Of a stretch of 5,232 nucleotides of DNA, positions 1-5,232 are shown piece after piece (within the stretch, counting starts at the first letter, position 1; every line of letters begins with the position of its first letter). The notes beneath the pieces were generated by a model. The model saw only the letters and a program-made list of their open reading frames with translations. It ran no database searches and was not told the DNA's origin. Both the position numbers and the translations under genes were made by a program. The DNA is from JAUWQU01 sp964605095 (GTDB taxonomy: Bacteria > Planctomycetota > Phycisphaerae > SM23-33), in the NCBI GenBank assembly GCA_964605095.1, contig CAZSBS010000308.1, forward strand, positions 1 through 5,232, read 5' to 3'.

Positions 1-42
1 CGCCTGCTCCGCGAACTGCTTAACCCTGGCCGAGCCAAGTGA
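1..42 (+). CDS. Possible 3' end of an upstream gene (partial)
   Basis: Frame 1 is open from the left edge and ends at a TGA at 40-42, giving RLLRELLNPGRAK as the last 13 residues. The residue mix (Leu/Arg/Glu, helical) looks like an ordinary C-terminal helix, and the stop sits before a clearly non-coding repeat region, which fits a gene end. Only 13 codons are visible, so the product cannot be named. Being open for 13 codons by chance is easy in GC-rich DNA, so this is a tentative call. Confidence 0.35.
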   Translation, partial: RLLRELLNPGRAK

Positions 43-101
43 AGGCAGGCGGCATGGCGGCCTTTCGGGCGCAACCGGAAAAGAAGATTCCATCGCATCG
101 G

Positions 102-146
102 TCCTATAGGTCCCATAGGTCCCATAGGACCCATAGGTCCTATAGG
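102..146. repeat. Five tandem 9-bp units, TCCYATAGG type
   Basis: Five head-to-tail 9-bp units fill exactly 45 bp: TCCTATAGG, TCCCATAGG, TCCCATAGG, ACCCATAGG, TCCTATAGG. The first and last units contain the perfect palindrome CCTATAGG. The array is bounded by GTCCTATAGG at the left and CCTATAGGAC at the right, so it is also roughly an inverted repeat. It lies about 50 bp upstream of the mtnP start, between genes. It may be a simple-sequence expansion, a protein-binding array or a dispersed genomic repeat. The window alone cannot separate these. Confidence 0.85.
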
Positions 147-185
147 ACACAGAGAAGAAACAGGTCCTTGGAAGTCCCAAGCAAT

Positions 186-191
186 AAGGAG
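186..191 (+). promoter_or_regulatory. Ribosome binding site of mtnP
   Basis: AAGGAG is a strong Shine-Dalgarno match. It lies 4 nt before the GTG at 196 and 10 nt before the in-frame ATG at 202, so neither spacing is ideal and both starts remain possible. The reading frame differs by only two residues (Met-Asn) between them. Confidence 0.75.
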
Positions 192-195
192 AACC

Positions 196-1083
196 GTGAA
201 CATGGCGAGTGTCAGAGTAGGAATCATCGGCGGCAGCGGCCTGGGCGACGCCCTGGCGAAGACACAAGGCGAGACCGCGGAGGTGGATACGCCCTTCGGA
301 AAGCCCTCCAGCCCGATAGTGCTGGCCAATTGGCAAGGCACGGACATCGCCATACTCCAGCGGCACGGGGTCGGGCACGTGTACAACCCGTCGACGGTCA
401 ACTACCGCGCGAATATCTACGCGCTCAAGAGCCTCGGCTGCACGCACGTGATCGCCTCGGGCGCCGTCGGATCGCTCCGCGAGGAGATTCGCCCCAAGGA
501 CCTGGTCATCTGCGACCAGGTAATCGACAAGACCACCCGCAGGGCGGGGACGTTCTTCGACGAACACCTCGTCGCGCACGTGGAGATGGCCAGGCCGTTC
601 TGCCCCGTTCTGCGGGAGCACCTGATAAGCTGCGCCGACGCCGTAAGTGCCCGCGTTCACGCGGCCGGGATGTACGTCTGCATGGAAGGCCCGGCCTTTT
701 CGACCCGTGCCGAGAGCGAGATGCACCGAAGCTGGGGCGGCGACCTGATCGGCATGACATGCATGCCGGAGGCCAAGCTCGCCCGCGAGGCCGAGATGGC
801 CTACGCGCTGGTCTGCCTGCCGAGCGACTACGACTGCTGGCGCCCGGCGCCGGAGGCCCTCGACCGCCACGAGCTGCTCAAGGAGATAATCGGCAACCTG
901 ACCGAGGCCACGCGGAACGCCGTCGAACTCATCAAGGTGGCCCTGTCGCGATTTGAGCAGATCGCCCGTACGCCCTCGCCCGCCCACACAGCTCTTGAGA
1001 TGGCCATCTGGACCAACCGCCAACACATCGATACCGCCGCCGCCAGGAAGAAATACGGCGTGCTGGTCGCAAAGTATCTCTGA
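196..1083 (+). CDS. mtnP: 5'-methylthioadenosine phosphorylase (MTAP)
   Basis: The product is predicted to cleave 5'-methylthioadenosine with phosphate to adenine and 5-methylthioribose-1-phosphate in the cytoplasm, the salvage step after polyamine synthesis and other SAM-using reactions. The 295-residue length fits the PNP/MTAP family 2. Visible motifs are the N-terminal phosphate loop IIGGSGL (10-16), DTPFGKPS (31-38), QRHG (55-58), VNYRANIYALKSLGCTHVI (68-86), GSLREEI (92-98), EGPAFSTRAES (164-174), GMT (186-188) and SDYDCW (210-215). The Asp-x-Asp of the last motif (D211, D213) matches the adenine-binding aspartates of human MTAP, which favours MTA over purine-6-oxo substrates. An S-methylthioinosine phosphorylase is the main alternative. 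The start is GTG 196 or ATG 202 behind AAGGAG. No other methionine-salvage gene (mtnA, mtnK) is visible. A 153-bp repeat-containing gap separates it from the possible upstream gene. Confidence 0.95.
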   Translation: MNMASVRVGIIGGSGLGDALAKTQGETAEVDTPFGKPSSPIVLANWQGTDIAILQRHGVGHVYNPSTVNYRANIYALKSLGCTHVIASGAVGSLREEIRPKDLVICDQVIDKTTRRAGTFFDEHLVAHVEMARPFCPVLREHLISCADAVSARVHAAGMYVCMEGPAFSTRAESEMHRSWGGDLIGMTCMPEAKLAREAEMAYALVCLPSDYDCWRPAPEALDRHELLKEIIGNLTEATRNAVELIKVALSRFEQIARTPSPAHTALEMAIWTNRQHIDTAAARKKYGVLVAKYL

Positions 1084-1090
1084 CGGTGCG

Positions 1091-1122
1091 GCGGCCTCGC
1101 TTCTGCCGGGAAGTCAGGCCGC
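1091..1122 (+). terminator. Stem-loop just after mtnP, likely terminator
   Basis: GCGGCCT (1091-1097) pairs perfectly with AGGCCGC (1116-1122). Inside it, CTTC (1100-1103) pairs with GAAG (1110-1113) around a 6-nt loop. One C/C mismatch and one G-U pair separate the two stems, so the hairpin is nearly continuous. It begins 7 nt after the mtnP stop codon. No U tract follows (the next bases are TCAAATAT), so it is not a classic intrinsic terminator. It could act as a 3'-end stabiliser or with Rho. Confidence 0.5.
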
Positions 1123-1153
1123 TCAAATATCTGCATCTGGGCCAATCAATATC

Positions 1154-1183
1154 TTGCACCGATTCGGCCGACTGTGATATAAT
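1154..1183 (+). promoter_or_regulatory. Extended -10 sigma70-type promoter for fusA
   Basis: TATAAT at 1178-1183 is a perfect -10 hexamer, preceded by TGA at 1175-1177, which gives the extended -10 form TGnTATAAT. A moderate -35 candidate, TTGCAC (1154-1159), lies 18 nt upstream. Transcription would start near 1190, about 130 nt before the EF-G start codon. The AT-rich box stands out in GC-rich surroundings and lies in a gap after a stem-loop, which supports a separate transcription unit. Confidence 0.7.
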
Positions 1184-1189
1184 GATGGA

Positions 1190-1319
1190 TTCTTTGCACC
1201 CCGGAGGGTTCGAGGCAACCTGCTTAATCCCCTGAATAAGGAAAGAGGCGGCCTCGGATACCTCGCCGGGACCGTCGCAGCCAGGGCGCCGGCCGGATTA
1301 CGACTGGATATGAGAGACT
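1190..1319 (+). other. Predicted 5' leader of fusA, about 130 nt
   Basis: This is the stretch between the likely transcription start and the EF-G start codon. It holds a small hairpin, GGTT (1207-1210) with AACC (1217-1220), then a GC-rich part (1245-1296) with several short alternative pairings such as GGCG (1247-1250) with CGCC (1264-1267), or CGGCC (1249-1253) with GGCCG (1291-1295). I do not recognise a known riboswitch. The Shine-Dalgarno is weak (GAGAG, 1312-1316). A 7-codon ORF (ATG 1310, TAG 1331-1333) overlaps the fusA start out of frame and may be chance. Confidence 0.4.
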
Positions 1320-3413
1320 ATGAAACGGCTTAGCAAGATACGCAACATTGGAATATCGGCTCACATAGATTCAGGCAAGACCACGCTCAGCGAGCGGATC
1401 CTGTTCTACGCGGGGCGGATTCACCGGATGGACGAGGTTCGCGGCGGCACGGGCGGGGCGACGATGGACTACATGGAACTCGAGCGCGAGCGCGGCATAA
1501 CCATCACCAGCGCCGCCACGCAGGTCGAGTGGAACGACTGCGTGATCAACCTCATCGACACTCCCGGGCACGTCGATTTCACGGTCGAGGTCGAGCGGTC
1601 GCTTCGCGTCCTCGACGGGGCGATAATGGTCCTGTGCGCCGTTGGCGGCGTGCAGAGCCAGTCGGTCACCGTCGACCGCCAGATGAAGCGTTACCGCGTG
1701 CCGCGAATCGCCTTCATCAACAAGATGGACCGCACCGGGGCCGACCCGCAACGGGTCCGGCGCGACATGATCGAGAAACTCGCGCTGAACGTCGTGCCGA
1801 TCCAGCTCAACATGGGCGCCGGCGAGGACTTCACCGGCGTGATCGACCTGGTGACGATGCGAGCGGTCGCCTTCGAGGGCGACAGAGGCGAAGAGGTTGT
1901 CCGCGGCGAGATCCCGCCCGAGTACGCCGAGCCCGCGCTGCAGGCCCGCGCTGAGATGCTCGAGGCCATAAGCATGTACAACGACGAACTGATGGCGCTG
2001 CTGATGGAGGACAAGCCCATCGGCGAGGCCATGATCCACGAGACGATCGCCCTTGCGACGATCAACCGCGACATCGTGCCGCTGATGATGGGCGCGGCCT
2101 TCAAGAACAAGGGCGTCCAGCCGCTGATGGACGCGGTGTGCGACTACCTCCCAAGCCCGCTTGACCGCACGGCCTTCGCCCGCGACCACGACAACGAGGG
2201 CGCCGAGACGCCGCTTAACTGCGACCCGGAGGCCCCGACGGTGGCGATGATATTCAAGATCGTCGACGAGACGTTCGGGCAACTCAGCTACACGCGAGTC
2301 TACCAGGGCCGGATCGCCAAGAGCGGCACGTACCGCAACGCGAGGACGAACAAGACCCTCCGCGTCGGGCGGATCGTGCAGATGCACGCCGACGACCGCA
2401 AGGACGTCAGCGAGGCCCGCCCGGGCGACATCGTGGCGATAGTCGGCATCGAATGCGCCAGCGGCGACACGCTGTGCGGCGAGGGCGTGAACTACTCGCT
2501 GGAGAGCATTTTCGTGGCCGACCCGGTTATCAGCCTCTCGCTGACCCCAGCCAGCAGCGCCGACCAGGACCGCATGGCCAAGGCCCTCCACCGGTTCATG
2601 AAGGAAGACCCGACCTTCCGCGTCTCCAGCGACCCGGAGACCGGCGAGACGCTCATCGCCGGCATGGGCGAGCTGCACCTGGACGTGTACGTCGAGCGGA
2701 TGCGCCGCGAGTACAATGCCCACATCACCGTCGGGGCGCCCAATGTCAGCTATCGCGAGGCCCCGACCATCGAGGCCAAGTTCGACTACCGCCACAAGAA
2801 GCAGACCGGCGGCTCCGGCCAGTACGCCCACGTCGTCGGGCGAGTCATGCCGCTGCCGGACGACGCGGGAGCGCCCTACGAGTTCGAGGACAACGTCAAG
2901 GGCGGGCGGATTCCGCGCGAGTACATCCCGGCCGTGGGCAAGGGATTCATCGAGGCCCTCAAGGAAGGGCCGCTGGCGGGCTACGAGATCGTCAAGTGCA
3001 AGATGTGCCTCGACGACGGCACGTACCACACGGTGGACTCCAGCGAGATGGCGTTCCGCATCGCGGCGATCGAGGCGTTCCGGCAGGCCTTCCGCGCCGC
3101 CAAGCCTTGCCTGCTGGAGCCCATCATGACTGTCGAGGTCGAGACGCCCACGGAGTTCCAGGGTCCCATTGTTGGCGACCTCAACAGCCGGCGCGGAATG
3201 ATCCAGGCCAGCGAGAACCGCCAGAACTACTGCGTGATTCGCGCCGAAGTGCCGCTTGCCAACATGTTCGGCTACGCGACGATCGTCCGAAGCCTCTCCA
3301 AGGGCATGGCTACGTTCACGATGGAAATGGCCCGCTACAGCAAGGTGCCGCAGAGAATCGCAGACGAGATCATCGAGTTCCGCCGCAAGCAGAAGGCGGC
3401 CTCTCGAAAATAA
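1320..3413 (+). CDS. fusA: Elongation factor G, mitochondrial-like spdEFG1 type
   Basis: This is a translational GTPase that moves tRNAs and mRNA through the ribosome after peptide bond formation. All five G motifs are visible in the 697-residue product: AHIDSGKT (14-21), RGIT (58-61), DTPGH (80-84), NKMD (134-137) and the G5 region GAAFKNKG (258-265). Domain II spans roughly 300-400, III 405-480, IV 481-600 and V 600-690. KKQTGGSGQYAHV (493-505) and the domain IV tip DGTYHTVDSSEMAF with H570, matching the translocation-critical histidine of bacterial EF-G, are intact. HIDSGKTTL (Ser in place of the usual Ala), MELERERGITITSAAT and CAVGGVQSQSVTVDRQMKRY resemble mitochondrial EF-G1 more than the str-operon protein, placing it in spdEFG1. 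Proteins of that group perform translocation, whereas the sister spdEFG2 group recycles ribosomes. The gene stands alone, without rpsL, rpsG or tuf. The ATG at 1320 fits family length despite a weak Shine-Dalgarno. Confidence 0.96.
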   Translation: MKRLSKIRNIGISAHIDSGKTTLSERILFYAGRIHRMDEVRGGTGGATMDYMELERERGITITSAATQVEWNDCVINLIDTPGHVDFTVEVERSLRVLDGAIMVLCAVGGVQSQSVTVDRQMKRYRVPRIAFINKMDRTGADPQRVRRDMIEKLALNVVPIQLNMGAGEDFTGVIDLVTMRAVAFEGDRGEEVVRGEIPPEYAEPALQARAEMLEAISMYNDELMALLMEDKPIGEAMIHETIALATINRDIVPLMMGAAFKNKGVQPLMDAVCDYLPSPLDRTAFARDHDNEGAETPLNCDPEAPTVAMIFKIVDETFGQLSYTRVYQGRIAKSGTYRNARTNKTLRVGRIVQMHADDRKDVSEARPGDIVAIVGIECASGDTLCGEGVNYSLESIFVADPVISLSLTPASSADQDRMAKALHRFMKEDPTFRVSSDPETGETLIAGMGELHLDVYVERMRREYNAHITVGAPNVSYREAPTIEAKFDYRHKKQTGGSGQYAHVVGRVMPLPDDAGAPYEFEDNVKGGRIPREYIPAVGKGFIEALKEGPLAGYEIVKCKMCLDDGTYHTVDSSEMAFRIAAIEAFRQAFRAAKPCLLEPIMTVEVETPTEFQGPIVGDLNSRRGMIQASENRQNYCVIRAEVPLANMFGYATIVRSLSKGMATFTMEMARYSKVPQRIADEIIEFRRKQKAASRK

Positions 3414-3502
3414 CACGCCGCGTCCTGAAGAAGAAGATCTCGCGCAGAGGGCGCTGAGAGAAGAAGAGAGCACGGATAGATGAAGAAACAGAAGAAACGT
3501 CA

Positions 3503-3696
3503 GATGGGGATTGCATGGATTAAGAGATTACATGGATAGAAGCATATATAAGTTTCTTAGAGCAGTTTAAGTTTTTGTGTAGCAGGTCGGCCGTCGCCGA
3601 GGACGAGCCAGGCAAGGAAGCCGAAGCAGGCGACGCCACAGGCAGGCCGAACGCTACAGAAAAAGTTAAGCTGCTCTAATCCATGTAATCCCCATC
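3503..3696. repeat. Outer 20-bp inverted repeat, GATGGGGATTRCATGGATTA
   Basis: The left arm at 3503-3522 reads GATGGGGATTGCATGGATTA. The reverse complement of the right arm (3677-3696) is identical except for A in place of G at position 11, a 19/20 match. The right arm overlaps the end of the inner palindrome by three bases, while the left arm is 34 bp away from it. That 34-bp spacer contains a further partial copy, GATTACATGGATAG (3526-3539), directly repeating 3509-3522 with a 17-bp offset. Seen from each neighbouring gene, the motif comes after a purine-rich tract in the same orientation. Confidence 0.85.
3557..3679. mobile_element. MITE-like palindromic element, no transposase
   Basis: The 27-bp arms at 3557-3583 (starting TTAGAGCAG) and 3653-3679 (ending CTGCTCTAA) match at 24 of 27 positions when inverted. 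The interior continues the pairing: TCGGCC (3587-3592) with GGCCGA (3645-3650), and GTCGCC (3593-3598) with GGCGAC (3629-3634), then a small GGC/GCC hairpin (3611-3622). Nearly the whole element can fold as one long hairpin with a short side bulge. TA dinucleotides at 3558-3559 and 3677-3678 bound a 117-bp core, which resembles the TA target duplication of IS630/Tc1-type elements. The origin is inference. A REP-like or structured-RNA repeat is the alternative. Confidence 0.65.
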
Positions 3697-3748
3697 TCGC
3701 TTCTTCTTTTCCCCTCTTGCTTATTCCCCGCGTCCTCGGCGGCGGGTT

Positions 3749-5077
3749 TCATTTCACGCGGTAAAGCGTTGCGCCGGGGTAGTAGAAGGCGAGGATCTGC
3801 TCGGCGGACCAGCCCTTGATGGCTTTGCTCTGGGCGCCCCATTGGCACAGGCCGACGCCGTGGCCAAAGCCCCGACCGTCGGTGAACTCGATCGCGTTGC
3901 CGCAGTCCACCATGCGGCAGTTCATCGAGTTGAGGCGTTGTGCGGCGGCGGGGCCGTCCGACAGCAGCGCCAAGCGGATGTCCTCCGCGCGGAGGCGCAC
4001 TGGCGAGCCGTCGCCGACGACGTCCACCCACACGGCCCGGCCGGAGGATGTGGCGCTGACCACGTCGATGCGGTCGAGGCGTTTGAGCTGGCGGGCGGCA
4101 TCGTACCGTGCGCCCAACGCCCGGAGGATGTCGGACTTTCGTATCCTCACTGCCGGCCAGCGATACCGGGAGCAGGCGGCGCAGTCGGTGCATATCTGCC
4201 CGCCTTCCAGTGGCGGGATTCGTTGGGCGTTTCGGATTACGTACGCCCCGTTGACTTGGCCGCCGCAAGAGGCGGAATACTGGGCCAGGAATATCCGCTC
4301 CTGCCCTTTTGGCCCGTAGGCGAGCACCACGCCGCGGGTGGCATTGACGGCAGCCCAGCTCTTGGCCGTCTCGGCCGATTGCCCGCCGTAGCACTGCGAG
4401 GCCTGATTGTCGCCTAAATCGTACTGGCTGGACCGGCCCGTGGTGACGCAGTTGTAGATCGCGAAGGTTCGTGCGGCCACGGCGAGCGCCTCGTAAGTGG
4501 CCGGGGCCCAGGCGGCGTAGAGTTCCTTGGGCAGCACGCCGGCGAGGTAGCCCTCCAATTCCAGGTGGTTGATGGCCAGGAAGGTATCGCCCTTGTCGCC
4601 CAGCAGGCGAAGGCTGCCGCGGTAGCACTTGCCGCCCAGGCGGACCAACGCCTGGCCCGACGGGGCCAGCAGCGCCTCTCGCCCGGCTATGCGTTGCGAG
4701 CCGATCTGCCAGTTGCCGCCGCGGTAACGCACGGTGACGGCGGGCATTGCCGCGGCGGACTGCGCGACGAGTTTCCCATCGACCGTCAGGCGGTATGCGC
4801 CGGTGGTGGAGATTTCCGCCTCGCTTGCGGCCGGCGAGGTCAGAAGGACGCGGACCGTCGATACGCTTGTCGCCGGCGCGGGAGTTGACGGGGAGGGAAT
4901 TGCCGACGAGGGGGGCTCGACCGTGATCTTCGTTTCGTCGCAGCGGCACAGCAGGGTGACCGCCACGGCGGCGGCGATAAGCAGGCAGGGCACTCTGAGC
5001 AGGCGCAGGCCGCTCTTGGCGCGCAAAACGACCGGGATATTCATCCCGGCCGTTGGCTGGTTGTCTTTCGGGTCCAT
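3749..5077 (-). CDS. SpoIID/LytB-domain protein, exported, likely murein-active
   Basis: The 442-residue product (start ATG 5077) has a positively charged N-terminus (KSGLRLLR, 21-28), a hydrophobic segment (about 29-44) and a Pro/Ser/Thr-rich linker (54-71), so it is probably exported or membrane-anchored. LLCRC is near a lipoprotein cysteine but does not match the lipobox. The SpoIID fold follows: VRVLL (75-79), AYRLTVDGK (94-102), LEGYLAGVLPKEL (174-186) with E185 at the catalytic glutamate position of SpoIID lytic transglycosylases, AVAARTFAI (199-207), YSASCGG (267-273), a CxxCxxC cluster (C296, C299, C302), and GRGFGHGVGLCQWGA (401-415) before ILAFYYPGATL (428-438). SpoIID cleaves peptidoglycan glycan strands stripped of stem peptides. 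LytB relatives enhance amidases, so this could be an enzyme or an amidase enhancer. The frame is open upstream to ATG 5158, but that Arg-rich extension looks non-coding. ATG 5044 would also keep the hydrophobic segment. Confidence 0.88.
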   Translation of the reverse strand: MDPKDNQPTAGMNIPVVLRAKSGLRLLRVPCLLIAAAVAVTLLCRCDETKITVEPPSSAIPSPSTPAPATSVSTVRVLLTSPAASEAEISTTGAYRLTVDGKLVAQSAAAMPAVTVRYRGGNWQIGSQRIAGREALLAPSGQALVRLGGKCYRGSLRLLGDKGDTFLAINHLELEGYLAGVLPKELYAAWAPATYEALAVAARTFAIYNCVTTGRSSQYDLGDNQASQCYGGQSAETAKSWAAVNATRGVVLAYGPKGQERIFLAQYSASCGGQVNGAYVIRNAQRIPPLEGGQICTDCAACSRYRWPAVRIRKSDILRALGARYDAARQLKRLDRIDVVSATSSGRAVWVDVVGDGSPVRLRAEDIRLALLSDGPAAAQRLNSMNCRMVDCGNAIEFTDGRGFGHGVGLCQWGAQSKAIKGWSAEQILAFYYPGATLYRVK

Positions 5078-5084
5078 AGGGGAG

Positions 5085-5090
5085 TCCCTT
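5085..5090 (-). promoter_or_regulatory. Probable ribosome binding site of the SpoIID-domain gene
   Basis: On the minus strand AAGGGA lies 7 nt before the ATG at 5077, a good spacing for a partial Shine-Dalgarno. The alternatives ATG 5158 and ATG 5044 have no comparable site, so this decides the chosen start. Confidence 0.5.
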
Positions 5091-5123
5091 ACCGCGGGGA
5101 CATGCTTCCTAAGACGGAACCAC

Positions 5124-5191
5124 GGCACCCGGCTTCGCCTTCGGCTACGCCGCGGCAAGCCCGGCCCCGCAGGGGCAGGCTACCGGCTACC
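5124..5191. repeat. GC-rich short repeats and hairpins upstream of the SpoIID-domain gene
   Basis: The stretch contains CGGCTTCGCC followed by TTCGGCTACGCC, the palindrome GCCGCGGC (5149-5156), a perfect hairpin GCCCC-GCA-GGGGC (5164-5176) and the tandem pair GGCTACC GGCTACC (5178-5184, 5185-5191). It sits in the upstream region of the minus-strand gene. The pattern resembles a dispersed intergenic repeat more than coding DNA, but only one copy is in view. No convincing promoter was found in it. Confidence 0.5.
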
Positions 5192-5232
5192 GGGCCTGTT
5201 GCTCAATTGCCGCCCAGCCCACTGCGAACCTG

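Larger units (their letters stand above)
3414..3748. other. Convergent intergenic region, repeat-rich
   Basis: This 335-bp stretch separates the 3' ends of fusA (+) and the SpoIID-domain gene (-). From the left it holds a purine-rich tract (about 3427-3500), copies of a GATGGGGATT-type motif, an AT-rich patch (3540-3582) with ATATATAAG, a long palindromic element (3557-3679), the inverted copy of the motif, and a pyrimidine-rich tract (about 3697-3722). A weak GC stem, CCCGC (3727-3731) with GCGGG (3742-3746), lies just after the minus-strand stop. No convincing protein gene is seen. The symmetric structure could serve as a two-way transcription stop. Confidence 0.7.

Noticed and set aside
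42..64. Weak hairpin AAGGC/GCCTT after the left-edge gene tail, considered as a terminator
   Set aside because: It has only five base pairs around a poorly paired 13-nt loop and only a very short T run.
39..956. A 305-codon plus-strand ORF overlapping mtnP in another frame
   Set aside because: It is Arg/Pro/Gly-rich with no family motifs, runs through the 9-bp repeat, and is overlapped by the clearly conserved MTAP frame. It is a GC-rich shadow.
1182..1235. A 17-codon ORF starting ATGATG just inside the fusA promoter
   Set aside because: Its start overlaps the -10 box and precedes the predicted transcription start, and there is no Shine-Dalgarno.
1371..3473. A 700-codon ORF antisense to fusA
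   Set aside because: It mirrors the EF-G codon pattern, is rich in Val/Asp/Leu/Arg/His without recognisable domains, and has no ribosome binding site. Long antisense frames are expected opposite GC-rich genes.
3557..3679. Open frames of 40 codons plus a stop on both strands of the palindromic element, the minus-strand one hydrophobic
   Set aside because: Neither has a start codon with a ribosome binding site. The matching TAA stops come from the inverted ends (TTA...TAA), and 40 open codons are not rare at this base composition.
3666..4949. A 427-codon minus-strand ORF in another frame of the SpoIID-domain gene
   Set aside because: It has low-complexity Arg/Pro/Gly composition and overlaps the frame carrying all SpoIID motifs.
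5078..5158. A 27-residue N-terminal extension of the SpoIID-domain protein from ATG 5158
   Set aside because: It is Arg-rich, overlaps the GC-rich repeat region, lacks a ribosome binding site and would put the export signal far from the N-terminus.
5187..5231. A 14-codon minus-strand open stretch (RFAVGWAAIEQQAR) ending at TAG, considered as a neighbouring gene tail
   Set aside because: It is too short to distinguish from chance, and its stop falls inside the GC-rich repeat cluster.

Overview
This is a GC-rich bacterial window with three complete protein genes, a possible gene tail at the left edge, and two intergenic stretches rich in repeats. The best taxonomic clue is the elongation factor G, which is of the mitochondrial-like spdEFG1 type known from spirochaetes, planctomycetes and some deltaproteobacteria. 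With the high GC content, the purine-rich and palindromic intergenic DNA, and a SpoIID-domain protein outside any sporulation cluster, a Planctomycetota member (perhaps Phycisphaerae-like) is the most likely source. This is inference, as no rRNA or other marker is present.

Layout, left to right. Bases 1-42 may be the last codons of an upstream plus-strand gene. Bases 43-195 are non-coding and hold five perfect 9-bp tandem units (102-146). Bases 196-1083 (+) encode a 5'-methylthioadenosine phosphorylase (mtnP), followed at once by a strong stem-loop (1091-1122). The spacer 1084-1319 then holds a good extended -10 promoter (1154-1183) and a leader of about 130 nt for the next gene. Bases 1320-3413 (+) encode EF-G (fusA, spdEFG1 type), standing alone rather than in a str operon. 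Bases 3414-3748 lie between convergent genes and hold nested inverted repeats, including a 117-123 bp MITE-like palindrome. Bases 3749-5077 (-) encode an exported SpoIID/LytB-domain protein. Bases 5078-5232 are its upstream region and contain GC-rich short repeats and hairpins.

The genes do not form one pathway. MtnP salvages adenine and methylthioribose-1-phosphate from polyamine and SAM metabolism, EF-G drives ribosomal translocation, and the SpoIID-domain protein probably acts on peptidoglycan in the envelope. mtnP and fusA are probably separate transcription units, because a stem-loop and a promoter lie between them. I see no CRISPR array, tRNA, rRNA, transposase, toxin-antitoxin pair or defence system. 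The least explained DNA is the repeat complex at 3503-3696 and, secondarily, the 9-bp array at 102-146.
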